A stretch of 24,708 nucleotides of DNA from an uncultured Eubacteriales bacterium. GTDB taxonomy: Bacteria > Bacillota > Clostridia > Oscillospirales > CAG-272. The notes below the pieces were generated by a model, which saw only the letters and a program-made list of their open reading frames with translations, made no database searches and was not told the DNA's origin. Shown here piece after piece: positions 7,881 through 14,488 of the stretch. The position numbers were made by a program, and so were the translations under genes. The stretch is taken from contig CATWNM010000033.1 in NCBI GenBank assembly GCA_958352145.1, positions 1 through 24,708 of the forward strand, in the 5' to 3' direction. The stretch's first letter is position 1. Each line of letters starts with the position of its first letter.

Positions 7881-7913
7881 AAGGCGCTGCGCGCCTTTTT
7901 ATGAGCGATCTAT

Positions 7914-7933
7914 GAAAAGGCCGTTTTACGGCC
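7914..7933 (-). terminator. intrinsic terminator of the tsaE-tsaB-rpiB-acyltransferase operon
   Basis: On the - strand GGCCGT-AAA-ACGGCC followed by TTTTC, lying between the acyltransferase stop (8066) and the ribozyme. It leaves only about 35 bases before the ribozyme, and I find no convincing separate glmS promoter there; glmS may depend on read-through or on a weak promoter farther upstream. Confidence 0.75.
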
Positions 7934-8065
7934 GTTTCATCCAAGTTATTTGATGATTTTTCCGTGGGTCTTTACTGGTTAGTCTATGCAAAGAGGGCGC
8001 GTCCGGTTCAATGGCGGGACAATCGCGGCGCGATGCCGTCTGCGTCGGAAAGATTTCCTGCCGCG

Positions 8066-8740
8066 CTATTTTGTCTCCTTTAATACGATGTTGTCTTCGC
8101 TCTTGTAGATGCTGTTTTCCAGGATCACGCCGCGCACCCGGCAGAGCGGATAGATGTTGGTTTTCCGGCCGATGATCGTCCCGGGGCAGAGCACGCTGTT
8201 GCAGCCGATTTCCACGCCGTCGCCCAGCATCGCGCCCACTTTGTAGCGACCGGTGCCGGCGCATTCCCGCCCGCATTTGATCGTGACGTCCGAGCGGTCG
8301 CTTTTGACGTTCGACGTGATCGAGCCTGCGCCCATATGCGCGTGCCATCCGAGGATCGAATCGCCGATATAATTGTAATGCGGCGCCTGCGCGTCGTCAA
8401 ATATTATGGAATTCTTCATTTCGCACGAATTGCCGAGCACCGAGCGCTTGCCGACGATCGCGCTGCCGCGTATGAACGCGCAGTGGCGGATCTCCGCGCC
8501 GCTGTCAATGATGCAGGGGCCGCCGAGAAATGCAGTCGGCGCAATTTTCGCGTCTTTTGCCGCCCAGACGTGCTCGCTGAGTTGTTCATAGATCTGCGGG
8601 TCCAAGGCGCTGCCGAGTTCCTTGATAAAATCCGAAAGCCCGGCAAGTGCTTCCCACGGATAGGAAAACCGCTTGAGAAACGGTGCGGCAATGGTATGCT
8701 CGAGGTCAAATAGCTGTGAAATCATCGGAATGTTGTTCAT
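8066..8740 (-). CDS. left-handed beta-helix sugar acyltransferase, GlmU C-terminal-like
   Basis: 224 residues. The start at 8740 follows GAGGG at good spacing, 8 bases after the rpiB stop; a GTG at 8752 is also open and would overlap rpiB. After about 55 helical residues come hexapeptide repeats of a left-handed beta helix (IAPTAFLGGPCIID, AIVGKRSVLGNS, MLGDGVEIGCNSV, PGTIIGRKTNIYP). The YNYIGDSILGWHAHMGAG block resembles the acetyl-CoA and sugar-phosphate site of GlmU's acetyltransferase half. The nucleotidyltransferase half of GlmU is absent, so it is not a complete GlmU. Such short proteins are often labelled UDP-GlcNAc pyrophosphorylase-related. Transfer of an acyl group to an amino-sugar phosphate is likely; next-door glmS supports this but the substrate is unproven. 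Confidence 0.8.
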   Translation of the reverse strand: MNNIPMISQLFDLEHTIAAPFLKRFSYPWEALAGLSDFIKELGSALDPQIYEQLSEHVWAAKDAKIAPTAFLGGPCIIDSGAEIRHCAFIRGSAIVGKRSVLGNSCEMKNSIIFDDAQAPHYNYIGDSILGWHAHMGAGSITSNVKSDRSDVTIKCGRECAGTGRYKVGAMLGDGVEIGCNSVLCPGTIIGRKTNIYPLCRVRGVILENSIYKSEDNIVLKETK

Positions 8741-8748
8741 AGAAGCCC

Positions 8749-9207
8749 TCACCGATCCTTTTCAATTTCTGCGATCATGTCTATGCGCGTCTGATGGCGT
8801 CCGCCCTCGAACGGCGACGACAGAAATACGTCCGCAAGATCGCATGCAAGCCCGTATCCGACGACCCGTGCGCCGATGCACAAAATATTGGCGTCGTTGT
8901 GCGCGCGCGTCATGCGCGCCGAGAAGGTATCCGAGCAGCAGGCCGCGCGGATGCCCTTATACTTGTTGGCGACGATGCTCATACCGACGCCGGTGCCGCA
9001 GATCAGAAGACCGCAGGTATCCTTTCCCGCGGCGGCCACGGCCTTGGCGACCGCGCTGCCGAATACCGGATAATGACAGGACGCTTCCGAATCGGTTCCC
9101 ATATCCTCGACGGCATAGCCATCGGCGATCAGTTTTTCTTTCAGTTTTTCTTTCAGAACATATCCTGCGCTGTCTGCGCCGAGGATCACACGTTTAAAGA
9201 CGCTCAT
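8749..9207 (-). CDS. rpiB: ribose-5-phosphate isomerase B family protein
   Basis: 152 residues, the usual RpiB length. The family interconverts ribose-5-phosphate and ribulose-5-phosphate (some members use allose-6-phosphate). Hallmarks: catalytic Cys70 in LLICGTGVGMSIVANK, the anion-hole GTGVGMS, RAHNDANILCIGAR around 101-114, and the C-terminal FEGGRHQTR phosphate-binding segment. The usual N-terminal DHAG motif reads ADSAG here (residues 11-15), a His-to-Ser change near the substrate pocket. The start at 9207 follows AAGGAG and overlaps the tsaB end by 14 bases, indicating translational coupling. Confidence 0.9.
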   Translation of the reverse strand: MSVFKRVILGADSAGYVLKEKLKEKLIADGYAVEDMGTDSEASCHYPVFGSAVAKAVAAAGKDTCGLLICGTGVGMSIVANKYKGIRAACCSDTFSARMTRAHNDANILCIGARVVGYGLACDLADVFLSSPFEGGRHQTRIDMIAEIEKDR

Positions 9208-9907
9208 CGTTTGTTTTCTCCTTTTCTATGCGCGCGAGGCGTTCGCGCTCCGCCTGCGGAAGCCGCAGATACACCGGTCTGAATTCTTCGGCAGGGACGG
9301 TTTTTCCGGCCTTGTACATGGAAAGCGCCGCAAGGCCCACGCTTTCTCCGTCGGCATAACGGATTTTCGGTGGTGCGAGAACCGCCGCGCTGCCGAAAAA
9401 GGGGAGCGCCGCCTCCGCGCCGTCGCCGACGAGGCAGAGCGCGCTCTGGCCGGCGCAGGCGCGGGCGATTTCCTCGCCGCTTTTGGCTTCGTCCGGCGTC
9501 AGACGTGCCGCCAGTCCGCCGCCGCACCGGAAGAGCGCGGTATAAAACTGCCCGCGCCGCGCGTCCATCAGCGCGCAGGCCGTGCAGTCGGTATCCCGGA
9601 GGTTGTAAGCCAGCGCTTCGAGCGCGCTGACTTCAGCCGCGGGCCGCTTTCGGCCGAACGCAAGACCTTTCAGCGTCGCCGCGCCGATGCGCACGCCGGT
9701 GAACGATCCTGGCCCTGCGCTAGCCGCGTAGAGATCGACGCCGTCCGATCCGATGCCTGTACGGCTGAATAAATCTTCGATCATCGGGAGCAGCGCCGCG
9801 CTGTGCGCGCCCTGTCCTTCCCGCGCGTCCTTTGCCAAAAGCTTTTCGCCGTCGAGCAGCGCGGCGGCGGCCGTTTTTGCGGTCGTGTCCATTGCCAGTA
9901 TAATCAT
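9194..9907 (-). CDS. tsaB: tRNA threonylcarbamoyladenosine biosynthesis protein TsaB
   Basis: 237 residues; scaffold subunit that partners TsaD and TsaE in transferring threonylcarbamoyl to A37 of ANN-decoding tRNAs. ASKHA-fold signatures: N-terminal ILAMDTTAKTAAAAL, AHSAALLPMIEDLF, and the highly typical AGPGSFTGVRIGAATLKGLA; the tail PVYLRLPQAERERL is also family-typical. The start at 9907 overlaps the tsaE stop by 4 bases. tsaD, often next in such operons, is not in this window. Confidence 0.93.
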   Translation of the reverse strand: MIILAMDTTAKTAAAALLDGEKLLAKDAREGQGAHSAALLPMIEDLFSRTGIGSDGVDLYAASAGPGSFTGVRIGAATLKGLAFGRKRPAAEVSALEALAYNLRDTDCTACALMDARRGQFYTALFRCGGGLAARLTPDEAKSGEEIARACAGQSALCLVGDGAEAALPFFGSAAVLAPPKIRYADGESVGLAALSMYKAGKTVPAEEFRPVYLRLPQAERERLARIEKEKTNDERL

Positions 9908-10338
9908 CGTTTATCCTCTATTGTAATGCGGCGTCCGGTCTCCCCCGTCTTTTCGATGCAGACGTCGATCCGCCCGGCGGGCAGGGCAAACGGGATGTTC
10001 TCGCTCCACTCGCAGAGCAGAAAACCCGTGTCCAAATAATCGTAAAAGCCGGTCGAATACAGATCGTCCTCGCCGTCGATCCGGTACATGTCGAAGTGAT
10101 AGACCGGCACGCTTCCCGAATATTCGTTGACGATCGTATAGGTTGGGCTTTTGACGCGTGCGTTCGAGAGGGCGGAAACAAAGCCGCGCACGAAGGCGGT
10201 CTTGCCCGCGCCAAGGTCCCCCCGCAGCGCGATGAACGCCTGTACGGCGCCCTCCGCCAAAAGACGCCCGGCAAGCGCACGCCCCGCCGCTTCGGTATCC
10301 GCCGTTTGCAGCGAGGTATAAGAGGCCGAACCGCGCAT
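9904..10338 (-). CDS. tsaE: tRNA t6A biosynthesis ATPase TsaE
   Basis: 144 residues, normal for the family. TsaE is the ATPase that resets the TsaB-TsaD complex during t6A synthesis. Walker A is GDLGAGKTAFVRGF (about 40-53), followed by the family blocks KSPTYTIVNEY, VYHFDMYRID and LCEWSENI. The start at 10338 is preceded by a strong AAGGAAGGAG. First gene of the four-gene operon, divergent from the first SLH gene. Upstream AT-rich sequence on the - strand (GTGATAATATAAAATGG, near 10396-10412) offers several -10-like boxes but no clear -35. Confidence 0.95.
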   Translation of the reverse strand: MRGSASYTSLQTADTEAAGRALAGRLLAEGAVQAFIALRGDLGAGKTAFVRGFVSALSNARVKSPTYTIVNEYSGSVPVYHFDMYRIDGEDDLYSTGFYDYLDTGFLLCEWSENIPFALPAGRIDVCIEKTGETGRRITIEDKR

Positions 10339-10663
10339 AGCCGCACTCCTTCCTTAAGTTCGATTTTTAAACGTATACGAATGTTTATAAATCCATTTTA
10401 TATTATCACATTTGACGAATAATTGGAAGCGTTTTTTGCAATTTTGCGCCGCTTTTTTACCGGCGGCATCTGGAATGCTCCGCATTCTGCGGGAAACGCC
10501 GCGTCCAAATCGCCTGCGCGCAGGTCTTGCGAAAAACGATCCCGGGGGGCCTGTGTTTTTCGCCATGCAGCGCCAGCGCTGTAAAAACGTGGACGAAATA
10601 TTACAAAAAAAACGATAAAAACAGTTGTAAAATTACACGTTGCTGACAGTTGCCTGATAGCTA

Positions 10664-10692
10664 TTGCAAAGCGGCGCGCCTTATTGTACGAT
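10664..10692 (+). promoter_or_regulatory. candidate promoter of the first SLH gene
   Basis: TTGCAA (10664-10669), a 17-bp spacer, TACGAT (10687-10692); each box matches 4 of 6 consensus bases. It would give a leader of about 73 bases containing the hairpin at 10709-10733. Other weak combinations exist nearby. Confidence 0.4.
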
Positions 10693-10708
10693 AGTGCACA
10701 GGACGGGG

Positions 10709-10733
10709 CCGCGCCGGAAACTGTGCGGCGCGG
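10709..10733 (+). promoter_or_regulatory. 5' leader hairpin of the first SLH gene
   Basis: Perfect 8-bp GC stem CCGCGCCG/CGGCGCGG with a 9-base loop, ending about 20 bases before the AAAAAGGAG ribosome binding site. S-layer mRNAs are known for stabilising leader structures; that role here is inferred. Confidence 0.55.
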
Positions 10734-10771
10734 ACGTTCAAAAATATTCGAAAAAGGAGAACACACACAGT

Positions 10772-13700
10772 ATGAGAAATTTTAAAAAATTTCTTGCTCT
10801 TATGATGGCGATGCTCATGGTTGTGGGCATGTCCGTGATTTCGACGGGCGCTGCGGATACGGCTGCGGATTATACCGAAGCGGCGCAGCAGCTTGGCGCG
10901 ATCGGCATCATGAAGGGCGATGAAAACGGCAATTTGATGCTCGATCAGGGCGTCACCCGTTATCAGGCTGCTCTGTTCTTCGTTCAGTCTATCACCGGCA
11001 AAACCGACCCCTCTGTTTGGAACGCAGATAAGAGCTCCATCTTTACGGACGTACCGGAATATGGTACGGCAATCGATTATCTGGCCGGGATCGGCTTGAT
11101 CCTTGGCCGCGGCAACGGCATTTACGGCTACAACGATCCGATCACGTATCAGGATATGCTTGTGCTGGCCGTTCGCACGCTGGGCTATGAGACGGGGGAT
11201 ATGTCTTACCCCTACGGCCATATCCTTGCGGCGCAGAAGCTGGGTCTGACCGACAATATCAAAAACATCAATTATAAAGCGGAAATGACCCGCGGCGAGA
11301 CCGCGCAGCTGATCTGGGATATGCTGAATACGCAGATCGCGATCACGGACCCGCTGACTGGCGATTTGATCTATCCCGGCATGGAGGACTCTTCTCCCTA
11401 CGGGCTCCTGCTCGGCCCCGGCAAAATCAAGAGAGAGACCTATCTTGAAAAATCCGGTTTTGCGGCCGGCAAGCTCGACATCAGCATCCTTGAGTTCAAC
11501 AAGGCGGCAAACAGCAGCGATGTCGATACCGTTACGGTAGAATATAACGGCGAGCAGCACGAGATTGCCGCGGCAGACCTCGGCATCAAGGCGGATACGC
11601 CGAAGATCGATTATCTCGGCCTGCGTGCGACCATTTTTGTCAACAGCGAGGCGGATAAATTCTTCGATCTCTATGATATCGACGCAGAGGAGAGCGATGC
11701 GCGCGTCGTATTCACCAACTGGGATGCGCTGACGCGTGTGGAGAACCTCGGCGACGAAGGCACGATCAAATACATCGTTCCGAACTCTGGCGAACCCTAC
11801 CTGATGATCGGCGGCGTGAAATTTGTTACCGATAAATATACGGTCAACGTATTTGAGTTCGGCGAAGACGGCTGGGAACTGAAAGAGGACTCTAAGTTCC
11901 TCGACAACTTCAAGTACAGCACGAAAGACGGCTACATCGGCGAAAACTCCAACGGCGCTGTGAAGTATGTGGCGTCCGAGGTGAAAAAAGACGACGGCGA
12001 GACCGAAAAAATCCTGGACATTTACTATACGCCCTATACGTTCGGTCAGTACTTCGTCCGTACGCTGAAAGATTCCACGACCGCGAAGGATGCGGATTTC
12101 GTGACCATCGGCTCCTACGAGGCCGTCAAGGTGGAAAACAAAGACAAAGAGCAGTCCAACTTTGTCGAGTACCTCCTCGGCACGTCCTCTAAAGTGACCT
12201 CGGCAACCACGTCCGTTTCCAAGAAGAACGGCGAAAAGGCGAAGAGCGTCCTGCTTGCAGGAGAGAGCATCAAGTCCGGCGACTTCATGTTCTACTACTA
12301 CAACAGCGTGGATAACATTCTGACGGTCGCTTCGAACCACGGCGGCTTTAAGACCGGCGCGCTCACCGGTACGAGCGCTTCTGCCGAGACGGTTAAGATC
12401 GGCGGCGCAAACAAGGGCTTCGGCTTCAAGGGCGCATATGAAACGACCTATTCGGATTATGCAGGCAATGCCTCTATGATCCAGACGATTATCAAAAACT
12501 ATGAGTCCGGCAAGGACAACGTTAAGTATGTTGAAGTAGACGGCCGCATCGTATACATGGATCAGTACGACGGCGAGTCGCTTTCCTCTTCCGCTTACGA
12601 CTTCAAGATCGTTTCGGTTGATCCCGAATTGATCGCGAAGCTGATGAAAGTGGATGTGGATGACCTCGAGTACACGGCGGACTTTGTTCTGGACGACAAT
12701 GGCTACGTCCGCATCGCGGTGCTCAACACCGAGACCGGCGATTGGGAGCTTGCGGCGCTCGACGTGATGGCGAAAGACTATGACGCGGAAGAAGATGCGT
12801 TCGATACCAAGGGCAGCCTCGGCGTGTATGCCACCTATGTGGAGATCGCCGGCGAATCCTACACCAAGTACGAGGAATATCGTGCGCTGGCGGACGCGCT
12901 GAAAAACGGCACGCTCTTTGCTGTGATCGATGAGAAAGACGGCGTATACAAGCTCGGCACGGCCGAAAACGCGGTTCAGTATGCAACGATCGCAGAGGGT
13001 CTCATCTTCTCCGATGTTTCTCCCAAGACCAATCCGATCAAAGCGGATCCGGATGCAACCGCGGCAAGAGTTACGCTGAATGAAAATTCGATCGTCGTTG
13101 TGATCGACGGCGACGGCAACGTCGGCGTACGCGCCGGCATCCAGAAGAACAAGTATTCGATCACCGGTTCGGCTGATTTCTATGCAGCGACCTCTGATCT
13201 GATCGTCGCGGTTATCGATGAGCCTACGTTCACCGGCGGCTTCTCCTCGGTTGAAAACTGGGGCCAGAGCAGAACTGCGACAAGCGATGCGACCTACTAT
13301 GTCGCGCTTGAGGATTCCGAACTGTTTGTAGAGTCCAGCGGCGAGGATGTGAAAGAGAAGTACACCGTTACCATCACGAACCTCCTTGACCTGCGCACAC
13401 TGCAGATTGTCGAGTCCAGAGCGTTCTCGACCGATACGGTTATCGACCTGGATCTCACCAAGGCCCTGTATGCAAATGAAGAGGGCGTGATCACCGAGTC
13501 CGACAAGACGATTGCGGCGGCGTTCGCTGAGGCACGGAAACTTGAGGGCGCGGAGCAGGATATCACCTTTAAGGATATCGCGGCTTCCGACCTGACGTTC
13601 ACCGACGCGGATACGGTCGAGATCGCAGGCGGCGTGCTCAACCTTCCGAATGCGCTTGCAGGCGTAAAAGTGACGGTTGCTACGCTGAATTCGACCGGCT

Positions 13701-14044
13701 TTAGCGCGGATGATTACGACTTTAACCGTCTGGCGCTGAACGTCGAGTATGACGGCAGCTTGGACGCGGGCGAGCTTGAGATTCGCGACGGCTTCTCCGG
13801 CTACGAGTATCTGCTTGGCGGCGACCGCATCGAAACGATTGAGGAACCGGTTGCCGGCGTGCTCGATCAGTTCATCCTGGATACCGAGGGCGAGGAAATT
13901 CTCCTTCCCGTAGCGGATTCCGATGACTATGAGAATGCGGTGTCGATCATGGTACAGCTTAAGATCATGGCTTCCTATGATGAGGATACCGGTATCCTGA
14001 CGCTCTTCGTAGCGAAGATTCTGGTTCCCCACGCAGTAGGTTGA
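10772..14044 (+). CDS. SLH-domain cell-surface (S-layer-like) protein 1
   Basis: 1090 residues. ATG at 10772 follows AAAAAGGAG and begins a clear signal peptide (MRNFKKFLALMMAMLMVVGM, cleavage near GAA-DT, residue 28). Three SLH modules follow: about 33-76 (IGIMKGDENGN, VTRYQAALFF), 90-138 (FTDVPEYGTAIDYL, NDPITYQDML) and 145-187 (AAQKLGLT, EMTRGETAQLI). These normally anchor proteins to a secondary wall polymer. The remaining about 900 residues are acidic, beta-rich and of no family I recognise; they include VSKKNGEKAKSV and TGTSASAETVKI blocks shared with the next gene. Likely an abundant envelope protein: its own leader hairpin and a very strong terminator. No catalytic motif seen. Confidence 0.9.
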   Translation: MRNFKKFLALMMAMLMVVGMSVISTGAADTAADYTEAAQQLGAIGIMKGDENGNLMLDQGVTRYQAALFFVQSITGKTDPSVWNADKSSIFTDVPEYGTAIDYLAGIGLILGRGNGIYGYNDPITYQDMLVLAVRTLGYETGDMSYPYGHILAAQKLGLTDNIKNINYKAEMTRGETAQLIWDMLNTQIAITDPLTGDLIYPGMEDSSPYGLLLGPGKIKRETYLEKSGFAAGKLDISILEFNKAANSSDVDTVTVEYNGEQHEIAAADLGIKADTPKIDYLGLRATIFVNSEADKFFDLYDIDAEESDARVVFTNWDALTRVENLGDEGTIKYIVPNSGEPYLMIGGVKFVTDKYTVNVFEFGEDGWELKEDSKFLDNFKYSTKDGYIGENSNGAVKYVASEVKKDDGETEKILDIYYTPYTFGQYFVRTLKDSTTAKDADFVTIGSYEAVKVENKDKEQSNFVEYLLGTSSKVTSATTSVSKKNGEKAKSVLLAGESIKSGDFMFYYYNSVDNILTVASNHGGFKTGALTGTSASAETVKIGGANKGFGFKGAYETTYSDYAGNASMIQTIIKNYESGKDNVKYVEVDGRIVYMDQYDGESLSSSAYDFKIVSVDPELIAKLMKVDVDDLEYTADFVLDDNGYVRIAVLNTETGDWELAALDVMAKDYDAEEDAFDTKGSLGVYATYVEIAGESYTKYEEYRALADALKNGTLFAVIDEKDGVYKLGTAENAVQYATIAEGLIFSDVSPKTNPIKADPDATAARVTLNENSIVVVIDGDGNVGVRAGIQKNKYSITGSADFYAATSDLIVAVIDEPTFTGGFSSVENWGQSRTATSDATYYVALEDSELFVESSGEDVKEKYTVTITNLLDLRTLQIVESRAFSTDTVIDLDLTKALYANEEGVITESDKTIAAAFAEARKLEGAEQDITFKDIAASDLTFTDADTVEIAGGVLNLPNALAGVKVTVATLNSTGFSADDYDFNRLALNVEYDGSLDAGELEIRDGFSGYEYLLGGDRIETIEEPVAGVLDQFILDTEGEEILLPVADSDDYENAVSIMVQLKIMASYDEDTGILTLFVAKILVPHAVG

Positions 14045-14127
14045 GCCGGATAAAGGCAGAATCGGTTTGCTTCAACCGCTGCGGCAAAATTGCCGCGGCC
14101 GGCAGAGGAAACCGGCAAGAATAAAGG

Positions 14128-14159
14128 GCGCCCCCAGCGTACGCTGGGGGCGCTTTTTT
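14128..14159 (+). terminator. strong intrinsic terminator after SLH protein 1
   Basis: A 26-bp perfect palindrome (13-bp arms, left arm GCGCCCCCAGCGT at 14128-14140) followed by six Ts. Two smaller stems precede it in the 3' region: GCGGCAA/TTGCCGC (14081-14096) and GCCGG/CCGGC (about 14098-14117). Confidence 0.95.
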
Positions 14160-14176
14160 CATTTCAAATATATAAG

Positions 14177-14279
14177 TGTTAAAAAACACTCGTCCTTGTA
14201 GGGAACGTCGTCCTCGACGTTCCGAAACATACCGCATTGTAAAATTTGTGCACGGAACGCTGAGGACAGCGTTCCCTAC
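14177..14279. repeat. dispersed copy of the double-hairpin repeat
   Basis: Between the two SLH paralogues lies one module of the array seen at 5072-5755: ends GTAGGGAACG (14198) and CGTTCCCTAC (to 14279), hairpin 1 at 14202-14223 identical to the array, hairpin 2 at 14254-14275 differing by one loop base. The AAAAANACAC flank upstream is also shared, so the element may begin near 14177. Hairpin 3 is absent. Confidence 0.9.
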
Positions 14280-14380
14280 GGAGAACACAATTTTGCTCCC
14301 AGCGTTTTTCGGCCTGTGCGCGGAAAAAATCTTACAGTTTCCTTACAAAATTGCAAAACATCTTGTAAATTTGATCCGAC

Positions 14381-14389
14381 TGGTATATT
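14381..14389 (+). promoter_or_regulatory. extended -10 promoter of the second SLH gene
   Basis: TGG followed by TATATT (14384-14389), an extended -10 element; the best -35 is TTGTAA (14363-14368) at a short 15-bp spacing. The predicted leader is about 93 bases. The sequence between the repeat and this promoter (14280-14380) is AT-rich with no gene. Confidence 0.55.
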
Positions 14390-14425
14390 CTGTTACCGTA
14401 AGGACTTTTAGGTCTGTTTCTATGT

Positions 14426-14454
14426 TCATGATTGCCGCTGCAAAGCGGTCATGA
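14426..14454 (+). promoter_or_regulatory. 5' leader hairpin of the second SLH gene
   Basis: Outer 6-bp arms TCATGA/TCATGA, a TTG bulge, inner stem CCGCT-GCAA-AGCGG closed by a GNRA loop. It ends 20 bases before the AGGAGG ribosome binding site (14475-14480). It parallels the leader stem of the first SLH gene though the sequence differs. Confidence 0.6.
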
Positions 14455-14488
14455 TAAATTTATTTCATCTTTATAGGAGGAAAACACT

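Larger units (their letters stand above)
10339..10771. other. 433-bp divergent intergenic region rich in inverted repeats
   Basis: No gene is seen. It holds control signals for tsaE (-) and the first SLH gene (+). Dyads include a perfect 12-bp palindrome CCTGCGCGCAGG (10513-10524), arms GCGAAAAAC/GTTTTTCGC (10529-10537 and 10555-10563), CAGCGC-CA-GCGCTG (10568-10581) and GAATGC-TCC-GCATTC (from 10474). No U-tailed terminator is clear. The density suggests a structured leader or an unrecognised RNA; function unknown. Confidence 0.5.

Noticed and set aside
7975..8065. Separate glmS promoter (TTGAAC with a CATAGA box on the - strand)
   Set aside because: The -10 matches only 3 of 6 positions and lies upstream of a terminator; not reliable enough to list.
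10661..14032. Open frame of 1,123 codons on the - strand, antisense to SLH protein 1
   Set aside because: Its opposite strand has a signal peptide, SLH modules, ribosome binding site and terminator. The antisense frame has no start signals and a low-complexity Arg/Ile/Val composition, explained by codon bias of the real gene.
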